Positions 11,301 through 26,000 are shown, counted from the stretch's first letter. The stretch is DNA of 64,000 nt from Opisthorchis felineus (GCA_004794785.1 SJOL01010839.1:4691-68690); one strand, 5' to 3'. Numbers and translations are program-made. Notes: generated by a model from the letters alone, not told the origin.

Positions 11301-14007
11301 CTAGATGTCTCAATAAAGTATGATTCGATAGAAATGTTAATGTCTTGATAGAAATCTTGGTATCATTCAATGTCCAATTATAATGTTTCAGGGGCTGTTC
11401 CAGCCACTAAGATGAAAACCGAGTTACCACTAGGTTTCTATCAAGACACTGTGATAGTTCAATCGAAGTTTGCTTAGGATTTCAACGAAAATTCCTGTAA
11501 TAAATACGAAGGCATCCTAAGGTGAAAAATAGGTGTTAGGAAAGCCAGTGGACAGGTAAGCGACTGATCAGGTCAAGTTAGACTGCAGGCACTCTTGTTG
11601 CGTCCTACACCATACGGTATTGTAAATTCGACCTTGGGGCAACCTTAACCCTCGACCGAAGTCACTTTTAGCATGTTTATCCAATATTTTATACAATCAT
11701 AAACTTTCCCCCAAATGGAGGCCAATCCAAAGGAAGGTCAAGGACTCTTTTGCCTCTTTTGGTAACTTCTCTTGGAGAGGATTACTGTGTGTTGTGCACA
11801 GTGACATCTTAACGTGCTGTGGTGCCATCTGATTGGTAGTCGGAATTGGTCTGTTTTTATTCCCCACGGTTTCCTACACCTCGTGTCGCCTTTTCAAATG
11901 TTTCTGTGATGCGTATTTACTACTAGAATGAATTGAGATGCTCATTTGGTGCTAGAGAAGTCCCTCATATCATAGTAGTCACCTGTTAGGGGACTAACGG
12001 TAAACGGTCTTACATTCCACATTGTGGATCGAGATGTCTGAAACAATTTGTTTTCCTATTATCACGGCTTTGTGTCAGTTACCAAGGTCCTGCTCTCCAG
12101 TCAAAACCTATGAGGTTCCCTGTCTAGAAGTGCGTTGACAAGAGTGGAGCCCTTGAGGATCGTATCAGCCCTAAACGGGCCGATTGACGACTTGTCCCGA
12201 GACAACTAATGTGAAAAGTGTGCTTTGTCTTTGAACACATACACACACACAAAACTATTATCGTTCGAAATTCTTTCTCTTCACGGTCATCCGAAACTCA
12301 GGAAAAAACGTCCGAGCTGAGGAACTTTCCAACACATCTTCCAATGGCACGTTTGAGTGAAAGCGATGTTCGCACTGTCTCACTGTCATTTGGGGGAGGG
12401 GGGGGGGAGGCGAGATAGCTCAGTGATTAGAGTGCGAATTTACTGACCGGAAGGTTCGTGGTTCGAACCCGACCTCTGCATCTCGACTTCCCCTGTCTAG
12501 GCTTGGGCAACCTGACAGTATCCCAGCCCTCGTGCTTCCTGCTGGTGGCATGGCACTTGGGCAACGAAAGGGGGCCACAGCTGAACTGTCATTTGGAGTG
12601 CGGGTGGATGCACTTCAGGCGGAGCATGTGTGTTACTTACTTTAGGGAGCAGTGATTCATCACTTCTCCTGAATACATAAGCCCATTTTGTGTACATGGG
12701 TCTCGTGCACAGCATCCTGCTTCTAGTTTTTTGCGGTGATGTTTAGGCAACCTTGTGTAAGGTAGTAAACGTCATCACAACTTCCACTCAGAGATACACT
12801 AGAACCGAACTGTTCCTTGCCTATGTCAGTCAATATCTGGGCCAGTCAAAAAAGGTGTTTTTATACCCATTTTGCTAGCGCCCTAATTTGCTCTACGTCA
12901 TCATCGTGCTTAAAGGTAGTCCAAACATGACAGTTCACAAGGAATAAGTACAGCGTTGCAGCTAAACGTGAAAACAACTACAAAAAAGCTGTTGATGTAC
13001 TACTGATTCGTTGCACACCCACCCATCATTCAAGTATGACGTAGCAAGACAGAAAGTCACCGTGTAGCGCAAGCACACATTTGTTGCCGCATGACTGTGT
13101 TTTACGTTTACTGGGACACGTGGCTGAGGGTCAGCTACCTCTTCAAGCCAATTTTCTGTGTTTATCAGTTTGGTTTTATGGAGCAGCAAAGCGGGCGTCT
13201 TTGCATACCTCATCTTTGCTGGGTGATCAACGAAGATAACTCGAGATAGCTCAGTGGTTGAGGCGCGAACTTGCTGACCGGAAAGTCTTTGGTTCGAACC
13301 CAACCTCTGCATCTCGACTGCTCCTGTTTAGTCTTGAATAACCTGGCCATATCTCAGCCCTCCTACTTGCTTGGCTTGGTGGCGCGGCAGCTGTGCAGCT
13401 GGCAGGGTGTTACAGCCGAACAACTAGTAATATTATTCTTATTGGTATCATTATCATTCACGGACGGACTCGGACACAGCATCTCGGGTTTAGCTCACCT
13501 GATAGAGGCAATTCACGGAGCATGCACTTTCGTATACTAGGTTACCTCAAGATTTCCGTGGAAAACTAGGACCAGAATATTACGGACAACCGTTGTTGCT
13601 CATATGCACAAACGGCCTTTGTGCATTCAGAAGTTCATGTATGATTTTCGTGTAGTGTATCCCACCCCGTGTGACTCATGAAGCATGAGTTCCTGACCAC
13701 CAGTCATTGAATAACTCGTGTGATCCGCTATCTGCTTATCACTCAACCTCATGCACCTTCATCGCCACTCCGAGTGACAGTCAGATGGGTCATCAGACAA
13801 AGAGTCTCTCTTAATGCGCAAACATTCTTTTGATTGTGCCACTGTTTTTTGTTGGCTTATTCTTTGTAGCACCCTGCCTCATAAAGAGCGTTCTGCAATC
13901 CCTCTTCGAGTGTAGATGAGGAACCCACATGAAGACCACCCGCCCACGCATGCGGTGGTTGCACTTTTTCTATGAAAACAGCCGATAACTTAGTATTACT
14001 ATATTAC

Positions 14008-14038
<31 letters not shown>

Positions 14039-17000
14039 GTCATATGCCAGCAGTCTGAGATCACCCAATCAACAGCCAGTCTATGTGCGCCTTACATTAC
14101 GTCAGTTTCATAGCACTCATGACTTGTGTGTTGTATTCTTACTGTACTAGGCTGGTAATCTTATCGTTCACATCCAATTTGTGTCAACTACTCATGGCAC
14201 CAGTTTGCGTGAACATGATCGCGTCTCATGAAGCAAATTACACCATTTCTACGGGATACTGTTTTGGATAGACATCCCATACGGTCTCACCTGGCGCCCA
14301 ACTGCCTGTTGAAACCGGTGAGACAGGTCATATCCTCCAATCGCGAGTACACTTTGCCATACAGCTTCGCTGTTACATGTTAAATTAAAACTGTGTCACT
14401 GCAAGTTCCTCTTACGCAGTCGCAACCACATCGGGTTAGATAGATAGGGTGTCTGGTAGAGTGTTCGGTCGGTAGCATTCGACTGAGGTCTGAGGTAGAG
14501 CAAATATCCGCTGTCAAGTAGTCGATGTTGTAAATGCGCTAACCGAGAAGCAGCATCAGTAACTGGGTTCGCTAAAATACGACTTCTACAAAAACTGTCG
14601 AACGACCTGGCATCCCCGATGTCTCCATATAAGTAGTATGTACAACACGTAGGCCTGCGATGACCACCCATAGTTGAGTCTCAAAAGCAGTCAGCTCTCA
14701 TTATGTTTGACGCCTCCTGACTGTCTCAAAACGACACCGATCGTCGTTCATTAGCTGCTCGGGAGAAGAGAGTTCGAATACGGTCCTCCTATTGATATAG
14801 CATTTTCCCATCTTAGTCCCAAGCACTTGGAGCGCAGTACTTCAAAGTACAGTACCGTGGCGCTTATAACTGAGAATTATCAGAAAAATTAAAACAATAA
14901 TGGTTCTGCTGTAACACTCTTTAGGTGTCATATCACCCGAAGGAATTATTAGTGCTGGGCTACTGCCGGGTTGCTCAAAATTCGACAAGAGCAGCAACCA
15001 TGATACCTATCATGGTTGTACGGCAGCGAAGCATCGGTGTTGAACACTGATGTCATGCTGTCGATGATGATGAGATGTCCACTTCACCAACCAAATGGCA
15101 TGACGACTGGCTGGAATGCAACACACGAAGAAAGCAGAGTAAACTAGTCGCGATTAAGGAAACAAACTACTACATTGGAGCTGTTAAACGAACCAACCAG
15201 ATTCAAGACAGTCAGACTACAGCGCAACACAAATTCCGAAGTGACTGATCAAATCATGTGCCGGACAACCCCTGAACGACTAACCAAGTTGCGGATGTTA
15301 ACTACTCTTTGGAGACTATACAGGCGCAAGCAGCAGTGGAGGAATTACCCACTGTGCACTGACGATACCTCTTCTCTCTCTCAAGCCAACTGCCAAGCTC
15401 GGTGAACAGATCAACTGCCACCTGGACAACAGCCAAACGACGAATGTCTATCTGGTTGTGGGAAAATAGGTACTTGTGCCATCACGGGCCTAATACCACG
15501 CAAAATGAGCTAAGGCAGATGCAAGGTAATGCGTTCCTTTCAACCAAGGACTACCTCGGACAAATAACACTTTCTACCATTCTCAAAACTAGTTTCTGTA
15601 AAAGGATGGCTGCGTATATGAAGACATTGGAAGGTGCGTCAGGGAGATTTTTTGCCCAGCTATTTGTTTTAGAGGTCCGGAAATCAACAGTATTTTGATA
15701 GCCCTGCCTCAGAGCGCAGTGGGGCGCATGTTTGGCCCACCGTTGTTGCAATGTTTATGCTCACCGACGCTGCACATCAAATTCGACGAATCAATTTTCG
15801 ACCGATCTGGAAACATGTCTGCTTCGTGTGTGTTGTCCAATCACGCACTGTTTTCAAACAGAGCCGTACGGTTGCCACTAACAACACTTTTTATTCCAAA
15901 CAGGCAGCACAATCATGGCTACATGTTTCATTATCCCTTTTTCTTCCTTGTTTTAACGTTTTCTATTTCGGATTTTATCATTGTTCCTTACTGGACGGTT
16001 TCTTATTTTCCTGCATAGCTTCATGTGACAAGTTTCGTTAGTCTGAAAGAAAACAGCTGTGGAAGCGCGATGCGCTTCTCATTGGTTTGTATTACTTTTC
16101 AGTGTGCCTGCGAATTAACTTTTTTCCTTACGTGATCCCAAATTAGGTCCAACTGAAAGCTGAAAAACAGCGAACCAGAGCAGCAGAACGACATGCAGAA
16201 TCCATCAAGGTTGAAAATGATCGAACATCTACTCTGCTGACCTCACGTTCTGACGAGCTATCTCGCTGTCGCACCGAGCTGGAAGCGGCCCAACGTACTG
16301 TGGACCAGTTGAATTCAACAATGGGTGAAATGGAGAAGAAACATCAGGATGCACTTGACCGACACCGAAGTGAGTTAGATCGAATCCTATCACTGCTGGA
16401 CGAGAAGATCCGTGAATCAGCCGAATTAACTGGAATCAAAGTGCAACTCGATGCCGAGCTGGCCACTTATCGATCGCTACTGGAGGCCGAAGAATCGCGG
16501 TAAGCAGTTCTTAACCCATGTGCCGATGTTGTTATCCATCATCTAATCTAAAAGTATTTTGACAATGCCATGGCTGAACTCTAGTGGTATCACTTGCTGG
16601 TTGTTGTGGAGACTTGATCATAGTAGCTTCCAGTCGCAACCTGTAAGCAGGCCATACAACTCTCGCATAACAGTGCTCGTGTTTGCCCTTCATTCCTCCA
16701 CGGTCGAACGCGCTCGGCTGCCGGAATTCTCCTTCAAGAAATACCTAACCACTCAAATCGATCAATCAATCTTTCAGCTGTTACATCCTTTCGATGCGTA
16801 GCTGCCATGGCACCCGACGGAAGCACAAGGACTGAGATACAGCCTAGATAGGAGCAGTCGAGATATTGAGGTTAGGTTCGAACCACGGACCTTCCGGTCA
16901 CTAATTTCGCGCCTTAACCACTGAGCTATTTCGAGCTCAACTAATCACAATGTATGGCTTCTACTTGTTTCTTAGTGATTACTAAGAACTATTTCAAATT

Positions 17001-20000
17001 AAGACAATGTGTATTTTAGGAGTGACTGGGGGATTTAGAGGATTTCTGTGGCTGTGTTTTTCGCGCCGACTGCCGAAACGAGGTAATGTTTGTCCATAGT
17101 TAACGAGGGCCTGCACCTCACTGAGTAAATTTTTGAGCCGAAGATCCCCCCTTTTCTGCAACACCTTGGTTCTTTTCTTTTCTATCTTTTGAAACTTTGC
17201 CCTTTCGTTACTTTATTCCGGTCAGATGTCATTTGTCTCCCACCGATCAACGCCTGACTGCAAAGCCACTAATTAAGCGAGGTGTCAAAAGGACCGTTAC
17301 GGAGATCGATACTAACGTGGATTTGGACTCTTTGGATTTGCGCTCTTCTTTAAGTTCGTCCACTGCGGCTGAACGAAGGTCAAAGTTTTTTGGACGAAAG
17401 GCATCGGGAACCTCGATCCGTATCACGTGTTCCTCGGACGGTCCAGTGCATTTCGCAAGTGCTGATCCATCCGATGGTCTTGTGCGGATATTCAACGCAA
17501 GTGACGACGTAAGTTTGTTTGTTGGATCAGGTTCATTCCATCGGTCTTTGAAGCTGCCTTGTTATCTTTCGATCTTCACGGTGTCTTCGCTAAATTCCAC
17601 TGTGATGGATGTGTGTTTCATGTAGACAATTGCTGTTAGTAATTCTTGAAATTCATTAATCACCTCAAGAAAGACGGCCAAAACGAGTGGGTATTTGTTC
17701 ACTCGGGGCGGGATCGACACTATCTAGTGGTGTACACCGTCGTAGACTCTTCAGGGAGGAGTATCTCTTGGAAGGGATTGCGTTAAGTCCCGTTATTTTC
17801 GAAACGTGGATGAGTACTCCATTCCATCTGGCATTCCTACCCATCCTATCACAGGTCGTTCCTATGGGCGATTGGCGGCTACAGTTTGGACCAACACTGC
17901 CTGGTGCAACGGACCATACTGTCCTCTACACGTTCCCCGAGTCGCAGCAATTAAAACCACATTCGGAACTGCAGGTTAGATTTCTCTTCCCATTTTAAAT
18001 GTCCGCTTCCTTGTTATATCATTCCTTCTCAGTCTGTATCCTCTTCATACCAAATGCTTTACATATAGAAATGTTCTGTTGTTGTAGGCGGCAAGGTGTC
18101 TTGATTGGTAGCAGTGTGTTTGAAATCTTCCAGCATTTTTTATGATAAATCAACGTTTGGACTTACAATTTCGCGGATCACAGATATTTCGACGAGTATA
18201 GAGGTATCTGAGGAAACCACTAATTCTTTTTTCGGTCGTTCGATACATCTCCTCATGCGTACTTTTATTTGATAGGTCCGAGACAGCTCAGTGGTTCAGG
18301 TACGAACTCACTAACCGGAGGGTCCGTGGTTCGAACCCAACCGCAGCATCTCGGCCGCTCGTGTCTAGGCTTAGTCAGAATGTCAGTACCTCAGCCCTCG
18401 ATTCTATTTCGCGTGGGGTGGCATCTAGGTAGGGTGTTACAGCTAAGCGATTGTTTTGTGTTATTTTTACCTCAGTGAATCATGGACAGACATTGAAACA
18501 TATTTCACATAAAAGAAGGGTGTTAACTTTGCAAAACCATTACCCGCATTTTTATTCATCTTTGTCTTCATTGACACCAATAATGGTGCTCAACTGCCAT
18601 AAATTTTATTTGTGAAGTTCATGGTTGTATGTGGGCTAGTATGCTGTCAGGGAACCAAAACCTAGACCCGAGAACAATGAGAATCATCGACTAAAGCCTT
18701 TAGCTCAAGAGCCTGACCACAAGGCAGTGGCGGTTGGCGTGAGACTCCTCGAGTAGCCCAAATATTTAGGAACAAATTGCTACACTTGATCCAATCCAAA
18801 ACGTGGAGTATTGGGGAGGGGGCACAAGACTGTTTGTCAGACCTTCATCCATTAACCAACGTGACAGGAGATACTCTGTGGATGTTGAATGAGCATCCTC
18901 CAACACAGATCAGTGGGTTACTGAGGTGCGCAAAGTGTCTCACCACGATAATGTCCAGTTTCTTCGCGACGGGGATTTTGAATACGAAATCGGCCGAATA
19001 TTATCCAGAAAATGGATGTCTACGTTATCCACAAGCAATAACAGTGCGACAGTAATGAGGTGCTACATCCTAATACATCCCAGAGCTTCTGAAATAATAA
19101 TAAACCCGTCTCACAGAAAGTGATACGATTTGCATTGTGCCGACCAATGATACCAGGTTGATGCAATGCAACTCTGCAGCCATGTCGAGTGCGGTTGTAC
19201 AACTCGCCCGGCTATCCAAGTTATTATAACTGATCCAAACGGGACAGTATGTGCACACGCCCCACCATCGATCGGTTTTTTCTTCTCAGCTGCATGAACC
19301 TTTTATACAATTGCGTGAACACGCAACAATGTGATGCAATAGCTGGAGACTAGTTAGTACTGTGTTTCTAGACCGTTAGGCCTGGAGCTAGCAATACAAG
19401 AACAGTCTTGGCATCCTCGATTTTGCCGACCGAAGTACGGCGCGTTTAAGAGATCTCCATCTTTGGGATTTAGGGCCGCTGCTGAGGCTCATTTATACCG
19501 AGTAAAACTGCTTTCGGGTTCCATCGGTAATAGCAAAAGTCGATCAGGAAATTTCCTTTGATTGCACGCAACGGGAATAATTTCTTTCGAAAATCGATTT
19601 CGGCCAGAGGTGACGACGTCTCCAGTGCAACAGCACTGGAGAGCAGCGTCCTGTCCACAGAAAAAGTATACTCGGGCCGATCTGACAAAATTTCGCCTCG
19701 CAGAAGGTGGATGCTATTTCAAACTATAGACAATGCCCGTACTTCGACTCCCACCACAAATCAAACCGCTATGTCCTCGAAGGTGACTACTAGTCAATTT
19801 ATAGTTTCTCCTCACTAATTGCACTCCTAAATTGCATTTTGCTGAAACGTTCGACTCTAACTCCTTTGGATCTCGGTTTACGGTCATACTTTGTGACGTT
19901 TTTGGATCCGTTTTATAGGGTATTTTGTTCAAGCTATAGATCTAACTTGTTTTCGGTAGTTTGTTAATGATTGGACACAGAGTGCAATAGCAGAACCGGC

Positions 20001-23000
20001 GGGCTCTATATTTATCATACGTAGTTGTTTCCAATACGAGTGTATGGCTGTACGGCATCTTCGAGAGATAGTATGTTCTCTTGTTGCTCTCTCCGATTTA
20101 TATGCGTAAGTTCAGGTGGCCTGGCTAAAGATGAAATCGGTAATGCTCGGTCGATTTTGCCAACCTCCGCCATATGTGGCGCCGGTATCAGTTTGGTTGT
20201 TCCGGATAGAGTTTACCTTTGTAGTGTGCGATCTCTCCTGCTGTAGGGGTCAGACGAGGCCACTGTGTGCAGATGTTCGAAAACTCTGTGTTCGACTACT
20301 CATGTCCCGAAGCGTCACGCGGTTCTGATTGGGACGTGGGATCAGTCGCATTTTAGTAGCTGGTTTTCGGAAAAAATGACTCGCTCAGCCGGCCACGCTC
20401 TATATATCAAGTTATCTCATGCACTGCGTTAGAGACCGTGTGTCAGAGGACCGTTTGCGTCACAGCCTCTTTCGCCCTGCCGTTTACGGAATGGAAACGA
20501 CCCAGATTCGCTAGCACACAACTTGGCAGTAAACACAAAAATCCTTGCCGGACAACCAACTTGCGCTAGCATTTACCATCTCCCTGAATGGGGACAATCC
20601 CAGTCAGGATCAAACCTATCGCCTTTAACGCGTGGTTGTTGACATACTTGATTAGACAAATAGAACAACAGAGCAACTTATACCACCGCCATTAGCGCGT
20701 GGCTATTGTCCCACAACTCCCCGCATCCTCGTGAGTGAAACTGTTGTGGATCGCTCTGTCTTCGCACACAGTTCATACTGGATTTATAGCTGGCCAATAT
20801 ACGATTAAAGTAGTGTACCAAGAAATAAAGCAACTCAAAAGCTAGACATACTAACCGTAATATGTCGACATTTTGTATTGCAAAGTGACTGTTTAGGGAT
20901 CAAATTCATCGTTGCGTCAACTGTCCGCCCAACACTATTGACGGGCCATACAAGGCCTTCGTCAGACTCAGATTTATAGGGGTACGCACCAATTCGTCTT
21001 AGGGTGGTATAATCAGGACACGGTTTTATTTCGTATTTTCCTTGTGGTTGAGTTTTTGTATGTGTATATTATGCTAAATCAACCACAGTTTGGCGACTAC
21101 TTCCATTTTCTCTTCAGTTGCATTTATGCTCGTCAGCCGGTGAACAGGTAGATCACATCCCCGTGCAAAAGCGACGCTGCCTACCTCCTGCCAAGTTATA
21201 CTTGATCACAGACGCACCCATCTGGCAACCGTACAACTCGGCGCTCTCACTGCTGGATTCCGATGGTTCGGTAAGTCTTTCAGAATACTGGAGGCTTGTT
21301 TGAAAACCTTATTTGTCCTGTTACCTACCCAATAGTCATTTATCTCGTTTCCGGAAATTGACTAGGTACTGTTGTTTCATCGACTTTCTCCTGTTTTCTC
21401 TCCACATTCAATCGTTTTTTGTTGTTGAATCTGCACAGCTCTTTTCGCGCTCCTGCCAACATTTTGTCAGTTTTAACAAGTAACTGTGCGTGGTGTGTTG
21501 GTTTCTATGGTTGTTCCGGTATATATTTCACAAAGGCTGTTTTGTTAAAATGGTTGGCTACATCTTTTGTTCACTTTTCGATGAGCAGTCGAGTATTTTT
21601 CATTTTGGCGAGATTCCACTTTTCAGTATCCACTTTTGCAGGTTCGTGCAGTCTGCGAGATCAAACCGGCCGGTGTGATCCACCCGGCTGCGTCGGCCAG
21701 TTCCGTTTTTGGTGGCAATCAGTCAAACATCTACTCGTTCCGAATCACTTGTGAGGCGAATGGTGATGTGCACTTCGAGGCTGTGGAGTCTGGTGAAGGT
21801 ATCTTGCTCATCCGAAATGCCGGTACAAAGGTGGGTTTGAGTCATCTGTTCTTGTTGACGGACCATTCGAACCTCGTGTGTTATATTTTCCGATTGTGAC
21901 TTCAAGTCACTACACAACTGTGTGAACTGTAACCAACTTTTCCAGGTAGAATTTTTACGAACAACTCCGCTTCAATACACTCAGAGGAATACATCATCAA
22001 AGAGCGTACCGATAACAAGAATAACCATATCCATTTAGACAGCGCTTGCATTCATGTTTCGTGACTTGATGCCGAGAGCTGATGAATGAGAGCGTATGTA
22101 CCCTGTGGCAGCTGTTCGACGACCAGTTTCATTCCCAAGATACATCCGGTTGGTCCTCATGTTCAATACCCCGGATAAAATTCCCTGTTGCCTTATCTTG
22201 GAACCCGGGCCTGGAGTTGGAAAACAGTCTACTTCTGGCTCAGTGGTTAGAGCGCAGATTTACTGACACCGGAAGGTCCGTGGTTCGAACCCGACCTCTG
22301 CATCTCGACTTTCCCTGTCTAGGCTTGGGCAACCTGGCAGTATCCCAGCCCTCGTGCTTCCTTCGGATGGCATGGTAGTTAGGCACCGAAAGGGTGCTAC
22401 AGCTGAACGATACGATTTATGGCCACTTTCTATCTTCGTTATAAGCCTTTTATCATGCTAGACAACTGATGTGATTGCAACGTTTCCTTTACCGTTTGCT
22501 CTCCTGTATTTGTTCTATCTAGACTGTTCCACTCGATGGCTGGTACTTGACGTTTAAGACGGAAAATCACTCAGTGAATGTTCCATTGGCACCACAACAT
22601 ACGGAGATAAAAGCGGCACAGGAAATTCGGGTATGTCCTCGGTTTGTGTATCTGTCCTCGTTTTTTCGTAAAACCAGCGGTATTCGACCTATCAGGCCGT
22701 TTGGGCAGCGACCTTGCATGTGGTGACGAGCAGTTCGATTTGCCTTACACTGGCTTCGTTTTCCATTCCCTTAAATAAGATTATTCACTGCTGTGGCGTT
22801 TTCAGATTCATCTCTAGGGTTTGGATACTGGTATTCCGATTTTATAGCTTCTCGCGCTGTGATATACTGCTAAAGTGGATCAACCAGCCTTGGTGATTGT
22901 TCGTGGCGTCTGGCTATTCGACGTTTTCAGCGTGCTGTGTGCACCTGAGTCAACCATATGGCGAGTTAACCTGAGTCTGCCCAAGTACTATAGGGAATAT

Positions 23001-26000
23001 TGCTCCAATAATCGGTCGTGTGTGCAATATGGGACCATCATACCACTCAGTTACATTCTGCTTGGGTCGGTTTCTTTTTTACTCAACGCTGGGTCACTTC
23101 ATTGGTTAGTACGCTGCGCGGAGCGGTTACCAACGCCACCGGCATTTTAAGAATTTAAAATTGCGTGATCAGTTATGCTTGTTCGTTTGATGTTTTAGCC
23201 TCTGGATGAACTGTTATGCACCGTGCCTCTTCGCTTTAGAAAGCATTCTCGAGGATAATCGAAGAGGGTAGTATCGGTTCTCGGGATTTTTCCTCTCACA
23301 AAACCGTGTTTTCTGTCACTTTAGCGAAACGTTTAGACCATATTCGCGAAATGCACTCATTTGCACACCAACTTAATTTTAACTAGAGACTCAACTGAAT
23401 CTCAGCCGAATTGCCCGTTTACGATATTCCTTTCCAACTGAATGTATTGTACACAGGCTGCTTCATGTTTCAGTTGGTGTGATATTGGAGATATCGCAGT
23501 ATGTTTTCTTGGCGTAACACTACTCATAAGGTTTCCCAAAATATATTGTGACATCTCGAATATCATACCAGCTGAAACATGAGGTGGCCTTTGTTCAGCA
23601 CATGCAGTTGAGGAATACCATAGACGAGAGATTCAGTTGGGATTCCGTTGACTTTCCTATTGAAACGGAATTCGTGTGCAAATGAGTGTATCTCGCGTGT
23701 TGCGCCCAATTCAGGTTGAGGGAAACTCGGGGACTATGCCTACTTAATGAGTCCCAAGAAGAGCAAAACCGTTAGTGGGCTGTCGGAGTGTTTTCAGCAA
23801 CCCTATAAGTAGTGTTCCTCCAGGATGATGTTAGTAGCCCGTCATAGAAACTTCGACGTTCCACCGGTACTGCGCTAATATGTTTGACCGACTATTTCGC
23901 CAGTGCATAAATGCAGTTGGTATCGTCCTGTGCTCAAATTGAACGACTGAATTTGGCGCAGGCATACATTGACATGTCATCTTGGTTTTCAGCGAAAAGT
24001 ACACACCGTCTCGGACTGGACAGTGAAAATTCATTCGACCCCGAAAGTCGGACACAACGGGCTTTGCGACAACTCGCAACAAGCCTCTGGCTCAGTTTTT
24101 CGTCACTGGATGTTGTGTGCATTTTTTTTGGCGAGCAATGTAGACTGTTTTAGTAACCAATAGTCCCTTCAAGCGAAAACCTTCCGAAAAGCTGCCACTG
24201 CCCGAGAAACGCCAGACACGCTACCCCGGTTTGCCTGTTCCTTAGGGAAGTGTCTCGTCGAGCGTTAACCGATTTTGCTGTCATTAATTCTACAGTTTTG
24301 TTGATTTAATCCACTTTAGTCGCCTATCACTTACGGTGCAATTTTCGTTTGTTTTTTATCGTTACCCTTTTTTTTAGTTATGCCTACCTTCTGCAAATGG
24401 CAGTCATCCTGCCAAGCGTTCTACAGACGAAAACCATATACAAATAGTGACGGATGCTCCGGTCACTGAACAGTACAATTCCACTTTCACTTTATATGAT
24501 GCAGATCACAAGGTAAGCAAGATGTGTTTCGTGGAAAAATCGATAGTGTTCTTTCTCTGCTTCGTTCCTAGTATGACTTGGTTGGTCTGGTCAAATGGCT
24601 CAGTGGTTAGAGCGCGAATTTACGGACCGGAAGGTCCGTGGTTCGAACTCGACCTCTGACTTTCGACTTCTCCTGTCTAAGCTTGAGCAACCTGGCAGTA
24701 TCCCAGCGCTCGTGCTTCCTTCTGGTGGCGTGGCAGTTAGGCACCGAAAGGGTGCTGCAGCTGAACGATTTTTTTGTGCACCAACGGCTTTGAGAACGAG
24801 AAAAGCTGACTACCCCTGTTTTGTTCCCATCATCTTAAACGTTGTAATCTTCGTGACTGTTGGAAGATTTTGAAGACTGATTTTGTGAATAAGATGGCCT
24901 TTGCGGTCACTTTATGCCTTGTGCAACTTCTCCCTTCTACCCATTGGTGACTTTCTGAATTTTCCGTTCAGCTATACGTGCTCCTAGAAGTGATAATTTT
25001 TCGAAATCGTAATAAGACTGTGTTGATTTTCGGGGATATGTTTGGAAATCCTCTCCGCTTCGCTGATGCACAACCCTAATGTTTTCATCAATGGATGTGA
25101 AGTCAGTATAATCATCTTGGTGTCGCTGCAAAGGATGTTAGCTTCGTTCTTCTGTTTTTCTTAGCTTGTTATGTGTTTTTGTTGGTTGGGGATGTTGCAT
25201 TCACAAGACGAAAAATCGAGAACCTTCCAGGTTCCTGTTAGATGTAATTTTCTTAGAAGAATGAAGCGCGGAAGTACGAAAGCAACTTCCTCACCGTCAC
25301 CAACATTAGAGAACCCTGGTGCCATTGTGGTTTGCTGGTATTTTGTGAATGCGGTCCAAGGGAACAGCTCTGGGTAAGAACGATATTCTAATTTCGAATG
25401 AGAAATCTGGGCCTCCTTCCCCTTGAAACCGCGCCCTCCCCGGAGAAGTTTGGGAGATGACGTTCAAATGGTCATCAGCTCCCATGGTCTCCGATAGTGG
25501 GATTAGCAATTTTCGTACTACCTAACCGGAATATAATAAAAACGAGAAAAGACAGTCTTATGCGAAAGGTGTACTATAATGTATTAACAAAGACAATGGT
25601 CCTCAATGGCCGCGCAATCAGTTCGTCACATCTCTGTCTTTAACTTACAACATTGTGAGTCTGAGTCACTACGAAACGCGTAGTGGATCGTTTTTCAGGC
25701 ACAACGAAATTTCGTCCTTATTTTCAGATTCATCCACCTACTTAGCTGATGTGGTTGTTCTCCATTCACCACAGGTCCGCGCGGTTGGAAAATGCGAGCA
25801 GTTGGATGATGGGGACACGGTCATTCGATTTCCCACCGTGATCCTGGAGAAATCGAACTCATCGGCCGCAACCTCGTGGAAGCACGAAAGCCGAACGACC
25901 ACTAAGAGCTCTGCCGGACACGCGTCTTCATTGGCAGATAGATACGGAAACTTTCTGGTGCGTTTATCACCTTCGATTGTCTATTTTTGCCGGAAATCTA

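Larger units (their letters stand above)
10968..16146 (+). other. Lamin intron 4
   Basis: An intron of about 5.2 kb with two + strand SINEs (12411-12588, 13240-13424), a G-run at 12391-12410, a (TTA)n run at 14004-14037 and a composite repeat (14903-15080). Nothing recognisable in the open frames between 15175 and 16041. Confidence 0.55.
17975..21117 (+). other. Lamin intron 7
   Basis: About 3.1 kb with a SINE at 18278-18451 and a family-B repeat at 18600-18960. No further recognised content. Confidence 0.5.
22631..24377 (+). other. Lamin intron 10
   Basis: An intron of about 1.75 kb whose centre (23345-23815) is a foldback/family-C repeat. The rest is unrecognised. Confidence 0.55.

Noticed and set aside
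11332..11455. Short inverted repeat around TTTCTATCAAGACA
   Set aside because: The arms are only about 15-20 bases with an 80-base spacer; too weak to call an element.
12411..12485. Possible functional tRNA gene
   Set aside because: A and B boxes and part of the D arm are present, but the T stem does not pair well and the sequence continues into the SINE core. The same unit occurs about 20 times, so it is a SINE head.
20470..20720. Possible further tRNA-like SINE on the minus strand
   Set aside because: GGTTTGATCCTGACTGGGAT and GCGCTAATGGCGG look tRNA-like, but no second copy was found in the window and no A box is convincing.
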